A stretch of 64,000 nucleotides of DNA. Origin: Kushneria aurantia DSM 21353. Lineage in GTDB: Bacteria; Pseudomonadota; Gammaproteobacteria; Pseudomonadales; Halomonadaceae. Positions 1-7,243 of the stretch are shown piece after piece; the first letter of the stretch is position 1; every line of letters starts with the position of its first letter. The DNA lies in assembly GCF_000382245.1 (NCBI RefSeq), contig NZ_KB907881.1, forward strand, positions 1 to 64,000, written 5' to 3'. The position numbers and the translations under genes were made by a program. The notes beneath the pieces are model-generated. The model worked only from the letters and a program-made list of their open reading frames with translations. It did no database searches and was not told the DNA's origin.

Positions 1-169
1 CGGGTCTACCGTTGTTGCTGGTGTAGTCTGATGCAAAAATGTTCTCGCAATCGGACCAGTCGATTCTCTGACTCATTTGCACCAACTCGTGGCGCATGTT
101 GATGACGTCATCAAGGTAGATGTTGAGCAGGTCACGCTGTGGATTCTGGCGCTGATCGCGGGGAGTCAT
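1..169 (-). CDS. IS5-family transposase, N-terminal part (cut by window edge)
   Basis: Read leftwards from an ATG at 169, this is the first 56 codons of a transposase that continues beyond the window. The translation has the N-terminal pattern of IS5-family DDE transposases: a charged start, then INMRHELVQMSQRIDW, an acidic/aromatic stretch, and N-G-R-P just before the edge (family form: hELv.La..IDW...e..f...Y....GRPg). The catalytic DDE domain lies outside the window, so it is unknown whether the element is intact. The outer end of the element should lie between 170 and about 280; an AT-rich stretch ending in TTTTTGGTTTTTCAGGACC (260-277) is a candidate terminal inverted repeat but its partner cannot be seen. 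Confidence 0.7.
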   Translation of the reverse strand, partial: MTPRDQRQNPQRDLLNIYLDDVINMRHELVQMSQRIDWSDCENIFASDYTSNNGRP

Positions 170-309
170 GTCGATTTCTCACGATTTTGGCGAGGATAGA
201 CCAGATTTTACGCCGAAAAGGGAGCATCATCCAGGCGCATAATCATGATTTCACGGTGATTTTTGGTTTTTCAGGACCGACTAATTACTCAAATCGACGG
301 AGTGGCGAT

Positions 310-417
310 GAAGCGGGTTGTGAGGTCGGCACCGCTTTCGAGGTAGCCGCACTCGTTGGCGTCACTCTGTTCGATGTCGGCGACCGAATACTTGCGCTGC
401 GTCGCGGCCTGATCTAA
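310..417 (+). pseudogene. hipB-like antitoxin remnant (C-terminal part)
   Basis: The frame over 310-417 encodes an isolated stretch containing GTAFEVAALVGVTLFDVGD, which resembles the C-terminal end of XRE/HipB-type antitoxins, where an 'EVAaLvGVpLF' segment follows the helix-turn-helix. The HTH itself is missing: upstream sequence in this frame is unrelated and runs into the IS end. A stop at 415-417 cuts the frame. It lies just before a HipA-like fragment (492-629), the order expected for hipB-hipA. The assignment rests on a short match remembered from the family. Confidence 0.45.
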
Positions 418-491
418 CCGGCCACCGACCTGTCAATGGCCGTCTGCCTGTGTAACGGCTCACCCGACGCCCGGGGCCGCAGAGTCGTCTG

Positions 492-629
492 ATGAGCGCC
501 AGCGCCGCCGAGACCGAAACCGGCGACATCACCGAACTCGGCTATCTGCTCGAGTCGGGGTCGGACCGGATCGGGGCACTCGATTTTCAGCATTCCGCCA
601 CGGAATACCTTTCCCGCCCTTGCTGCTGA
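492..629 (+). pseudogene. hipA-like toxin remnant (internal fragment)
   Basis: An isolated reading frame of 45 codons encodes ELGYLLESGSDRIGALDFQ followed by SATEYLSR. This matches the segment of HipA-family kinases reading 'dyLLgv.D..R.GALRF....teyvpR', which lies well inside the protein, after the N-terminal beta domain. Neither the real N-terminus nor the kinase motifs are present, and the frame stops at 627-629. Together with the hipB-like tail at 310-417 this is best read as a decayed hipBA module with an internal deletion, next to an IS end. Confidence 0.55.
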
Positions 630-730
630 CACCGTAGGTCACATGAGACATGGGAAAACGCTCTCACCCAAAATGCTAATGGAGCGCACGATTAACAAGA
701 GGTCGCCTTGTCACTCTCCATTTGACGCCA

Positions 731-1177
731 CTACCCATCATTTTCCATGGCGTGCAGCTTTTCCACGCGCCGACGAAACGCTTCGTCCGTGGAAAACTCG
801 GCATCCAGGTAGGCTTTGATCAAGTCGTTGGCCAGCCAGGAACCGACGATCTGTGCCCCGATGCACATCACGTTGACGTCGTCATGTTCGACACACTGAT
901 GGGCCGAGTGGATATCGTGGCACACCGCTGCGCGGATGCCCCTGACCTTGTTGGCGGCAATGGCAGCCCCCACGCCGGTGCCACACACCATCAGCCCTCG
1001 GGAGGCCTCGCAACTCGTCACTTTGCTCGTCAGTGCTTTCGCGATGTCTGGAAAATCCACCGGGACGTCGTCATGTGAACCCACGTCGATCACCTCATGC
1101 CCAAGCGATTCAACAAAGGCCACCACTGACGCCTTGAGCCGATAGCCTGCGTGGTCCGAGCCAATCACTATCTTCAT
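731..1177 (-). CDS. rpiB: RpiB/LacB-family sugar-phosphate isomerase
   Basis: 148-residue protein of the RpiB/LacAB family, which interconverts aldose and ketose phosphates (ribose-5-P/ribulose-5-P, allose-6-P or tetrose phosphates). Visible family features: GSDHAGY at residues 6-12 (Asp8/His9), the catalytic-cysteine loop CGTGVGAAIAANK starting at Cys65, and the region around His98 (CHDIHSAHQCVEHDDVNV). Length is normal. It is the last gene of a leftward operon behind three TRAP transporter subunits and a GntR regulator (21 bp after dctM), so a catabolic role on the imported carbohydrate or its phosphate is more likely than the housekeeping pentose-phosphate role. Family assignment is firm; the substrate is inference. 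Confidence 0.85.
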   Translation of the reverse strand: MKIVIGSDHAGYRLKASVVAFVESLGHEVIDVGSHDDVPVDFPDIAKALTSKVTSCEASRGLMVCGTGVGAAIAANKVRGIRAAVCHDIHSAHQCVEHDDVNVMCIGAQIVGSWLANDLIKAYLDAEFSTDEAFRRRVEKLHAMENDG

Positions 1178-1198
1178 TGGTTTACTCCTGGGGTTTGT

Positions 1199-2473
1199 TT
1201 AGCGAAGCATGCCGGGCAGCCAGAGCACCAGGTCCGAGGCAAACGTGATGATCGCCAGGGTGGTCAGCAATGGTATATAAAAGGGAAGCAGTGCCCAAAG
1301 TAGCTGACGCAGGGAAATTCTGGCAATGGAGGCAATCAGATACAGGGAGAGCCCCATGGGCGGTGTCAAAAGACCGATCATCAGATTGAAGATCGCCACG
1401 ATACCCAGATGCACGGGATCCACCCCCGCCAGCACCATCGGCGGTGCGATCACGGGAACGACCAGCAGCGTAGCCGTCGTGGAATCCAGAAACATGCCGA
1501 CCACAAAGAAAATCAGATTGGCGATCAGCAGCAGCATCAACGGGTCCTTCGAAACCTGAAGTATCCAGCCGGCGAAGGCCTGCGGAATCTGTTCAACGGC
1601 CAGAATCCAGCCAAACAGCGAGGCGGCGGCCACAATGATCAGAATGGCGCTGGTGCTGCGCAAGGTAACCATCATGGCGCTCCAGAGGTGTGCCCAGGTC
1701 AATTCGCGATACACCAGCCCACTGATCAACAGGACATAGCCGGCGGTTACTGCCGCCGCTTCGGTCGGCGTGAACAGGCCACTCATCATCCCGGCGATCA
1801 TGAGTACCGGTGCCAGAAGTGCCGGCAGTGCCGGCATCAGCGATGCAGTGATCTCGCCCAGAGTGGGTCGGCGTGGCGCCCGCGGCATATTGTGACGCAG
1901 CGCCAGAATGGCCGCCGTGATCATCAGCAGCGCAATACAGATCAGGGCCGGAACGATGCCCGCAATCAACAGCTGCACGATTGAGACACTGGTCACCGAG
2001 CCATAGACGATCAACGGAATGCTGGGCGGAAAGATGGGGCCCACCACCGCCGAAGAAGCCGTGATGGCACCGGCAAATGGTGCTGAAAATCCGCGCTTGC
2101 GCATGGCCTCGATCTCGATCTTGCCCAGCCCACCGACATCGGCCAGCGCCGCCCCGGACATGCCTGAAAAGATCAGACTGGAGAAGATATTCACCTGAGC
2201 CAGCCCGCCCGGTACGCGTCCGACCAGCGTGTCAGCAAACCGAAAGATACGCTCCGTGACGCCGGCCAGATTCATGATGTTGCCCACAAAGATGAAAATC
2301 GGCACGGCGACCAGCGGAAAGCTGTCGAGCGCGTAGGTGATGCGCTGAGCCAATAACCCATTGGGAAAGCCTTCGATCAGGACATAGCCAATGGAGGGAA
2401 TCAGAATGGAATAAACGACCGGAAAACCGAGAACGAACAGGGCCAGAAAGCCGATGATCAAGGCAATACCCAT
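1199..2473 (-). CDS. TRAP transporter large permease (DctM type)
   Basis: 424-residue, very hydrophobic inner-membrane protein of the DctM family, the large subunit of tripartite ATP-independent periplasmic transporters, which moves the substrate using a sodium gradient. Typical features: the N-terminal segment VLGFPVVYSILIPSIGYV, the loop FIFVGNIMNLAGVTERIF, the segment SGMSGAALADVGGLGKIEIEAM, GAITASSAVVGPIFPPSIPLIVYG, and the C-terminal repeat half with FLDSTTATLLVVPVIAPP and GLLTPPMGLSLYLIA. Length is typical. It follows dctQ by 9 bp and precedes the RpiB-type isomerase. Solute specificity cannot be read from this subunit. Confidence 0.93.
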   Translation of the reverse strand: MGIALIIGFLALFVLGFPVVYSILIPSIGYVLIEGFPNGLLAQRITYALDSFPLVAVPIFIFVGNIMNLAGVTERIFRFADTLVGRVPGGLAQVNIFSSLIFSGMSGAALADVGGLGKIEIEAMRKRGFSAPFAGAITASSAVVGPIFPPSIPLIVYGSVTSVSIVQLLIAGIVPALICIALLMITAAILALRHNMPRAPRRPTLGEITASLMPALPALLAPVLMIAGMMSGLFTPTEAAAVTAGYVLLISGLVYRELTWAHLWSAMMVTLRSTSAILIIVAAASLFGWILAVEQIPQAFAGWILQVSKDPLMLLLIANLIFFVVGMFLDSTTATLLVVPVIAPPMVLAGVDPVHLGIVAIFNLMIGLLTPPMGLSLYLIASIARISLRQLLWALLPFYIPLLTTLAIITFASDLVLWLPGMLR

Positions 2474-2482
2474 GATTCCCCC

Positions 2483-2950
2483 TTATTGGTTGGGTCCGAC
2501 TTCCGAGGCAGGCGGGTGAACACCGTGAACCAGATGCAGCAGGCACGCGCCACTAAACCCCAGCAGGGTCGATCCCAAAAACAGCCAGAAGGGAATCTTG
2601 AGCGTCGGTGTGGTATTGCCAAGATTGGTCTGCACCGTCATGAACGTGGCATAGGCGATAAAACCGCTGGTCAGGATCGCGCAAACCACAATCAACAGCT
2701 TCAACGGTTTGCGTAGCGCCGTCGGCAGTGATTCGCGCAGCTCGGTCATGACAATGTTCTCGCCGTTGTCGACCACCAGCGGATAGGCCATGAACACCAG
2801 GCAGACCAGCAGAAAGCGGGTAAACTCTTCCGCCCCCACCATCGGGCTGACGAAGACTTCCCGTAAAACGACCTGGAGCAGTGGCACCAGCACTATGCCG
2901 GCCAGCAACAGGGCACATATTCCTTCCAGCAGCCGCCTGATCAGATGCAT
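2483..2950 (-). CDS. TRAP transporter small permease (DctQ type)
   Basis: 155-residue membrane protein with four hydrophobic helices. The family pattern is visible in VLREVFVSPMVGAEEFTRFLLVCLVFMAYPL (two adjoining stretches near residues 27-57) followed by the helix after the EN/IV loop (DNGENIVMTEL). This is the small subunit that pairs with the DctM permease. It sits between dctP and dctM in the same operon. About 110 bp separate its start from the dctP stop, with no clear hairpin or other gene. Confidence 0.9.
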   Translation of the reverse strand: MHLIRRLLEGICALLLAGIVLVPLLQVVLREVFVSPMVGAEEFTRFLLVCLVFMAYPLVVDNGENIVMTELRESLPTALRKPLKLLIVVCAILTSGFIAYATFMTVQTNLGNTTPTLKIPFWLFLGSTLLGFSGACLLHLVHGVHPPASEVGPNQ

Positions 2951-3060
2951 GCCCGCTTCTCCTTTCGCGACGATTTCACCGCCTGCCGTGCGCCACTATT
3001 TGTTAGCGACGCTTTTATCGTGAGCCGTGAGCCACGGATATGGTGGCTCATGGCGATCGA

Positions 3061-4047
3061 TTACTCGACCTCGGCGATCATCTCGATATAGGGCTTGAAG
3101 TCCGGGAAGTCCTTGTCGATCTGCGCCCGCACCTGGTCGCGGAAGGCGGCCACATCCAAACCATCTTCTTCGCCAAGAATGGTCATGCCCTTGTCCTGCA
3201 GGGTCTGGATCAGTTCGCTCTCTGATGTCTGCGCCCACTGCAGCGACTGCTCGGCCTTGTCATCAAGCACCGTTTCAATGGCCTGTCGGTCCGATTCCTC
3301 CAGCGACTGCCACTTGCGCTCGTTCATGAAGATCGCCAGCACCGAATCCATGTGGCCGGTAAGCGACACATGCGACTGGACTTCATAGAGTTGGTTGGCA
3401 TTGATCATGGTCAGCGGGTTTTCCTGGCCGACCACCAGCCCGGTCATCAGTGCCGTGGGCAGCTCCGAGACCGCGACTGGCGTCGGAGTAGCCCCAAACC
3501 CCTTGACCATGGAGACCCAGAGATCCAGCGGCACAGCGCGGAAAGGCTCTCTGGAGAGGTCATCAGGAGATTTGACCGCAAAATTAGAGGAAATATGGCG
3601 TTTACCTCGATAAATTCTGCCAATAATCCGTACGCCACCCTTCTCGATAAGCTGCTGATTGATTTTTTGTACTGCCGGCGAATCCGGCGCGGTAGCATGC
3701 AGGGCGTGCTCAGCGTTGCGATAGATATAAGGCGCATTGAATACGGCGGCCTCTGGCACGACTCTCGCCAACGAAGCAAAATCATGATGGCCTAGATCAA
3801 TGGAGCCCATACGGACGCCATCCACCATTTCCGCCACCCCGCCCAACTGGCTGGCAGGAAAAACCTGGACATTAATGTTGCCATCGGTGGCCTCCTGGAT
3901 GGCTTGTGCCGCCTCCGAAGCGTATCGAGTCTGTAGATCACCTTCTGCCCCCACGTGGGCATAGCGCAAGGTTTCAGCCAATGCAGAGGTACTCAGACCC
4001 AGCGACAGTACTGCCATCGCCAACCCCATACCGATTTTAGTAAACAT
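3061..4047 (-). CDS. TRAP transporter periplasmic solute-binding protein (DctP type)
   Basis: 328-residue periplasmic binding protein delivering solute to the DctQM permease. The start is set at the ATG at 4047: it is preceded by GTGAGGCG and gives a clean signal peptide (lysine near the N-terminus, hydrophobic core, cleavage near ALA-ET); a longer frame to 4191 runs through the upstream regulator gene and is not used. The mature protein begins LRYAHVGAEGD and contains NVQVFPASQLGG and LPTALMTGLVVGQENP, typical of the DctP family; the second segment lies where the arginine-bearing carboxylate-binding region is expected. Part of the gene (about 3550-3700) is more AT-rich than the surrounding backbone, in keeping with acquisition on an island. 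Confidence 0.9.
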   Translation of the reverse strand: MFTKIGMGLAMAVLSLGLSTSALAETLRYAHVGAEGDLQTRYASEAAQAIQEATDGNINVQVFPASQLGGVAEMVDGVRMGSIDLGHHDFASLARVVPEAAVFNAPYIYRNAEHALHATAPDSPAVQKINQQLIEKGGVRIIGRIYRGKRHISSNFAVKSPDDLSREPFRAVPLDLWVSMVKGFGATPTPVAVSELPTALMTGLVVGQENPLTMINANQLYEVQSHVSLTGHMDSVLAIFMNERKWQSLEESDRQAIETVLDDKAEQSLQWAQTSESELIQTLQDKGMTILGEEDGLDVAAFRDQVRAQIDKDFPDFKPYIEMIAEVE

Positions 4048-4054
4048 ATGCGCC

Positions 4055-4825
4055 TCACTTTTCATTATCGATTGAGCAAATGCTGGAGCCACTCTTTCGA
4101 TGAGCGGCAATGATGCTTCGCCGACGCAGTTCATCACCGATGGCGAAGTGTTCGCGGAGCCGTTGATGCGCCATCTCGCCGTCGCCTTCAACGATGGCGA
4201 GAAAGACCTGGCGGTGGGAGTCGATATGGCTTTCGACGATCTCGGGCGAGTTGGCCGTTGTTCTGCGCCGCTCGACGTGGCTTTTCAACAGCATCGTGGA
4301 GATGGCGTGGTAGAGCGCGATCAACGTTTTGCTGTGACTCGCCTCCACAATGGCGATATGAAACTCGTAGTCCGAGAGACCGCCACGCTCCGGGTCGTCC
4401 ACGGTCTGCGTCAATTGCGTGAAACATGTCTCGATGCAGGAAATATCGGCATCCGTGGCTCTGTCACAGGCCAGCCGAATGGCCTGACATTCAATGGCGA
4501 TACGCGCCTGCATCACGTCATCCAGCGCGCTTTTTTCCTGAGCCAGGTACAGGGTGAAAAAGTCCGACAACATTCCAAAATTGGCACGCGCCACGAAGGC
4601 GCCTTTGCCGTGGCGAATATCCAGCACGCCCAGCATGTCCAGCGAACGCATCACTTCGCGCAGCAGCGGCCGCCCTACCCCCAGCGACAGTGCCAGCTCC
4701 CGCTCACTGGGCAACCGATCATCGGGCGCCAGAGCACCTGACAGAATCTGATCGCGAAAATAACCAAACACCTTTTCAGCACCGCGTGGTGTGTCGTTGC
4801 CTTCTTCGTCTGCCCACTCAGCCAT
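4055..4825 (-). CDS. GntR-family (FadR/FCD) transcriptional regulator
   Basis: 256-residue regulator with an N-terminal winged HTH (residues about 15-75; YFRDQILSGAL...LPSERELALSLGVGRPLLREVMRSLDMLG) and a C-terminal all-helical FCD ligand-binding domain. Candidate FCD metal/ligand residues appear in YEFHIAIVEASHSK, in the ESHIDSHRQVF segment and in REHF. It is the first gene of the leftward TRAP operon, 7 bp before dctP, so it most likely senses the transported compound or a product. Two copies of a TGGT-N3-ACCA-like box lie 13 and 164 bp upstream of its start, the operator shape used by FadR-subfamily proteins, which suggests autoregulation of the whole operon. Confidence 0.88.
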   Translation of the reverse strand: MAEWADEEGNDTPRGAEKVFGYFRDQILSGALAPDDRLPSERELALSLGVGRPLLREVMRSLDMLGVLDIRHGKGAFVARANFGMLSDFFTLYLAQEKSALDDVMQARIAIECQAIRLACDRATDADISCIETCFTQLTQTVDDPERGGLSDYEFHIAIVEASHSKTLIALYHAISTMLLKSHVERRRTTANSPEIVESHIDSHRQVFLAIVEGDGEMAHQRLREHFAIGDELRRRSIIAAHRKSGSSICSIDNEK

Positions 4826-4837
4826 TTATCTCTCCAC

Positions 4838-4848
4838 TGGTCTTACCA
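4838..4848. promoter_or_regulatory. candidate GntR/FadR operator, copy 1
   Basis: TGGTCTTACCA is a symmetric TGGT-N3-ACCA box, the typical operator form of the FadR subfamily. It lies 13 bp upstream of the GntR gene start and belongs to a longer repeated block (ACTGGTCTTACC ... TAGCGTG) that recurs at 4987. Binding is inferred. Confidence 0.5.
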
Positions 4849-4988
4849 ATTAGCGTGCTTCTTTAATCGAAAAATTATTTTTAAAGGGGCTACAAACAAA
4901 AGCTTTAAATAAAAATCTCCCCTTTCGACCATGGAATAAAGCTAAGGCGATTCATTTATCGCCACAATTGGACTTTAGTCGTCATTAC

Positions 4989-4999
4989 TGGTCTTACCT
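4989..4999. promoter_or_regulatory. candidate GntR/FadR operator, copy 2
   Basis: TGGTCTTACCT is the second copy of the box at 4838, with the last base changed. The flank is conserved too: both copies start ACTGGTCTTACC and are followed after a few bases by TTAGCGTG or TAGCGTG. The two boxes are 151 bp apart, which would allow looping or control of a start site between them. Confidence 0.4.
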
Positions 5000-5348
5000 C
5001 TTTAGCGTGTTGTTGATGCCACCGAGAGCCGAGCCTTGGTCTCGACACCCTTTCTCACATAACACGGGCTATCGATTTTGGCGCACGTGACCGATCTGAG
5101 CGAGGAGTTTCAGCATAATGCTACGCCGATCGGGGTCGTAGAGAGAAACCAGCAAAAGGGAGCGGGCGCTGCTAATCGGCGCCGGTCTGGCGCTGCAGTG
5201 TCGCGCAAATGTGGGACTGCCGTAACGTGAAACACTTCCTGCAGGGCAGTGGTATTGAGGCGCCAACGTTCGACCGCGATTATTCTGGCGCGTTATCTAA
5301 AACGTTCCATACACTACGATGTGCCGATATAAGGCAGGCCTGTCCGGG
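5000..5348. other. intergenic stretch without a recognisable gene
   Basis: Short open frames exist on both strands here, but none shows a ribosome-binding site, a domain motif or family resemblance. The stretch separates the TRAP operon from the Gly/Asp-repeat genes and probably holds eroded sequence; a possible toxin-antitoxin scrap follows at 5349. Confidence 0.4.
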
Positions 5349-5393
5349 TGGCATATGCTGATGCCGCACAGCAGCCTCGGTGGACATTGCCCT
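5349..5393 (+). pseudogene. possible MbcA/ParS-type antitoxin C-terminal scrap
   Basis: A 15-codon stretch, WHMLMPHSSLGGHCP, resembles the C-terminal signature of the Xre/MbcA/ParS toxin-binding domain (W...P...LGG.tPl...). It is followed at once by a stop and seems to continue in the next frame. No HTH or start is visible upstream. The match is very short. Confidence 0.25.
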
Positions 5394-5411
5394 TGAAAGC
5401 CTGCCAATGAG

Positions 5412-5433
5412 AATGGCCCCATCAGGGGCCATT
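5412..5433 (-). terminator. hairpin behind the Gly/Asp-repeat operon
   Basis: A perfect 9-bp inverted repeat, AATGGCCCC / GGGGCCATT with a 4-base loop, lies 24 bp beyond the stop of the last repeat-protein gene on the minus strand. No clean run of T follows, so intrinsic termination may be weak; the position suggests it closes the transcript. Confidence 0.5.
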
Positions 5434-5456
5434 CAGGGTTGGTACGTCAACGAGGA

Positions 5457-5837
5457 TCATCCGTCGCTGCCGTCACTCCCGTCCTGTCCTCCATCCGGGC
5501 CGCCGGAACCGCCCTGACCACCTTCACCTCCGGGTCCAGCATCGCCGCCGTCACCTCCGTCACCCGACCCACTGCCGTTACCACCATTACCCCCGTTGCC
5601 GCCTCCGCTACCGCCGTTGCCGCCATCACCACCATCCCCGTTGCTGCCGGCCCCGGCATCGCCGCCATTACCTCCATTGCCACTGCCGCTGGCATCTCCT
5701 CCACTCCCCCCATCACTGGCATGAGCTTGTGAACTTCCGGCATCCAGCACTGGCGCCAGAAGCGCTGGTGCCATGTGAAGAGATACGGCCAGCAAGGACG
5801 CTGACAACAGCTGCTTTTTTGACACCTTCAAGATCAT
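5457..5837 (-). CDS. secreted Gly/Asp-rich repeat protein (fourth gene of cluster)
   Basis: 126-residue predicted secreted protein. It starts with a signal peptide (K-rich N-terminus, hydrophobic core, cleavage near the AHA-S site at residues 38-41). The mature part is low-complexity: GGDGG, GGNGG and GSGSG blocks dominate, with hardly any hydrophobic residue, ending in repeated DGSDG. GGGAG upstream of the ATG fits as ribosome-binding site. It is the last of four tandem genes of the same design. I do not recognise a named family. The repeats resemble Ca-binding RTX stretches in Gly/Asp content but lack the hydrophobic sixth residue, so an RTX beta-roll is not supported. Function unknown; an extracellular hydrated or cation-binding polypeptide is one guess. 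Confidence 0.65.
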   Translation of the reverse strand: MILKVSKKQLLSASLLAVSLHMAPALLAPVLDAGSSQAHASDGGSGGDASGSGNGGNGGDAGAGSNGDGGDGGNGGSGGGNGGNGGNGSGSGDGGDGGDAGPGGEGGQGGSGGPDGGQDGSDGSDG

Positions 5838-5861
5838 GATTGCCGACTCCCGTGATCGTTG

Positions 5862-6251
5862 TCACCCCGTTGAGCTACCGCCATTCCCGCCGTCACCACC
5901 ATTGCCACCATCGCCCCCGCTGGCCCCGTCTCCTGAACCACCGTCGCCACCGTCACCGCCATCAGCACCGTCGCCAGCGCTGCCGCCGCCACTGCCAGCA
6001 CCAGAGGCACCGCTATCGCCACCGTTGCCGCCATTGCCACCATCGGCATTGCTGCCGGAGCCGGCATCACCGCCATCGCCACCGTCACCGCCCGCATCAC
6101 CAGCCCCGCCATTGCCGCCATTACCTCCGTTGGCCGCCAGGGTAATCGTGGTGTGTGGCGCAGGATCGGCCTGCGACACTGCGGGCAGGACTGAAAGGGC
6201 CACCAGTGGAACTATCAGCAAACCTTGCCAGGGGAGCGTTGGTTTTTTCAT
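5862..6251 (-). CDS. secreted Gly/Asp-rich repeat protein (third gene of cluster)
   Basis: 129-residue predicted secreted protein. The start used is the ATG at 6251 (MKKPTLPWQG), which follows the upstream gene's TAA after only four bases and has AAGGA further upstream; an ATG four codons earlier is possible. The signal peptide has a lysine pair, a hydrophobic core (LLIVPLVALSVLPAV) and cleavage near SQA-DP. The rest is GGNGG/GGDGG/GSGSN repeats ending GGSSTG. The tight spacing to the gene upstream implies translational coupling. No homologous family recognised. Confidence 0.65.
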   Translation of the reverse strand: MKKPTLPWQGLLIVPLVALSVLPAVSQADPAPHTTITLAANGGNGGNGGAGDAGGDGGDGGDAGSGSNADGGNGGNGGDSGASGAGSGGGSAGDGADGGDGGDGGSGDGASGGDGGNGGDGGNGGSSTG

Positions 6252-6255
6252 GGTT

Positions 6256-6543
6256 TTAGCCATCCTTGCCGTCAGCAGCGGCGCCACCGTTACCACCGTC
6301 GCCGCCATCCCCGCCATTGGCGCCGTCACCACCATCACCACCATCGCCGCCATCCTGACCCGCCTGACCGTCGCCACCATGGCCACCATCCGGGCAGTCG
6401 ACGGTCCCATTGGCACCATCCTGACCGGCGGAACCATCCAGATAGGTGCAATCGGTATTGCTGCCGTCACTGGCCAATGCGATGCCTGAGCCACTCAGAA
6501 TGCAGGCGCTCAAGCCCAGCATGACAATTTTCAAAGGCTTCAT
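6256..6543 (-). CDS. secreted Gly/Asp-rich repeat protein with two Cys (second gene of cluster)
   Basis: 95-residue predicted secreted protein. A signal peptide (MKPLKIVMLGLSACILSGSG, cleavage near ALA-S) is followed by a short unique segment with two cysteines (DCTYLDG and DCPDGGHGG), which could form a disulphide, and then by GGDGG repeats. GGAGA lies at good distance before the ATG. The non-repetitive Cys segment sets it apart from the other three paralogues. Confidence 0.65.
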   Translation of the reverse strand: MKPLKIVMLGLSACILSGSGIALASDGSNTDCTYLDGSAGQDGANGTVDCPDGGHGGDGQAGQDGGDGGDGGDGANGGDGGDGGNGGAAADGKDG

Positions 6544-6576
6544 GCGTTGTCTCCATGTTCGCTCGAGGCGAAAACG

Positions 6577-6972
6577 TTAACCTATTCCGTTGCCGTTCCC
6601 GGTGCCGTTACCATTGCCCGAGCCGTTGCCACTGCCATTGCCGTTGCCGCCGTCGCTATTACCGCTGCCACCGGATGAGCCATCGCCCCCATCCCCACCA
6701 GCAGCACCATTGCCCCCATCGCCGCCGCTTGACCCGGCACCATCACCGCCGTCGCCACCATCACCACCGGCGGAGCCGTCACCACCATCTCCACCATCCC
6801 CTCCATCACTGGACGCGACCAGCAAATGACTGGAAGACTGGGTAATATCAGTGCCTCCGTGATCGGATATCGAAGGATGTTCATCGACGATTGGGGTGCT
6901 GGCCTGAGCAGCAGTGGAAATACCGGCTGAGAGGATGACTGCGGGGAGGAAAAACTTGAGACGAGTCTGCAT
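6577..6972 (-). CDS. secreted Gly/Asp/Asn-rich repeat protein (first gene of cluster)
   Basis: 131-residue predicted secreted protein and promoter-proximal member of the cluster. The ATG at 6972 is chosen because GAGGG sits 9 bases upstream; a longer frame would need a TTG. The signal peptide (MQTRLKFFLPAVILSAGIST, cleavage near AQA-S) is followed by about 35 non-repetitive residues (STPIVDEHPSISDHGGTDIT...), then GGDGG repeats, then a C-terminal (GNGS/GNGN) tail. The change from DGG to GNG repeats along the chain shows independent repeat expansion. Upstream of the start, CTTGAGGGTT occurs twice (6976-6985 and 7001-7010). Confidence 0.65.
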   Translation of the reverse strand: MQTRLKFFLPAVILSAGISTAAQASTPIVDEHPSISDHGGTDITQSSSHLLVASSDGGDGGDGGDGSAGGDGGDGGDGAGSSGGDGGNGAAGGDGGDGSSGGSGNSDGGNGNGSGNGSGNGNGTGNGNGIG

Positions 6973-7243
6973 GGCTATAACCCTCAAGAATGTTTTAGAA
7001 AACCCTCAAGTGCATTAGTGAGCCGGTATGAAGTTAAAGTCGATGGGAGTTATTCAGCTTTAATTTAACCTTCTTTGATTTAGGTAATTCAGGAACAGAC
7101 GGGTAATGCTTGTCTTCATCTTGTTACTTGAGTTACCTATATTTACTGGTCCTAATTTTTCTTATTGGACGATGATCGTAGCCGTTTAGGCGCAGCAGGC
7201 AGGGATAGGTTTCATTGAGAGTAGAGTCAGATAGCTGGCAACG
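6973..7243. other. AT-rich upstream region of the repeat-protein operon
   Basis: AT-rich non-coding stretch that should hold the promoter of the leftward Gly/Asp-repeat operon. It contains the repeated CTTGAGGGTT. I cannot pick a convincing -35/-10 pair by eye. Confidence 0.4.

Noticed and set aside
139-417. 92-codon plus-strand frame as a complete gene
   Set aside because: Its first half overlaps the IS end and is unrelated to any family; only the last part resembles a HipB tail, so it is treated as a remnant.
4048-4191. Longer N-terminus for the DctP-type binding protein
   Set aside because: It would run through the 3' end of the gntR gene and bury the signal peptide; the ATG at 4047 has the ribosome-binding site.
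5836-6829. Proline-rich plus-strand frames (PPSPP repeats) over the Gly/Asp-repeat genes
   Set aside because: They are the reverse reading of GGDGG repeats. Only the minus-strand frames have signal peptides, spaced ribosome-binding sites and sensible gene boundaries.
5460-6850. Possible CRISPR or satellite array, because of the dense short repeats
   Set aside because: The repeats are codon-level (3-9 bp) with no constant repeat/spacer unit; coding explains them.
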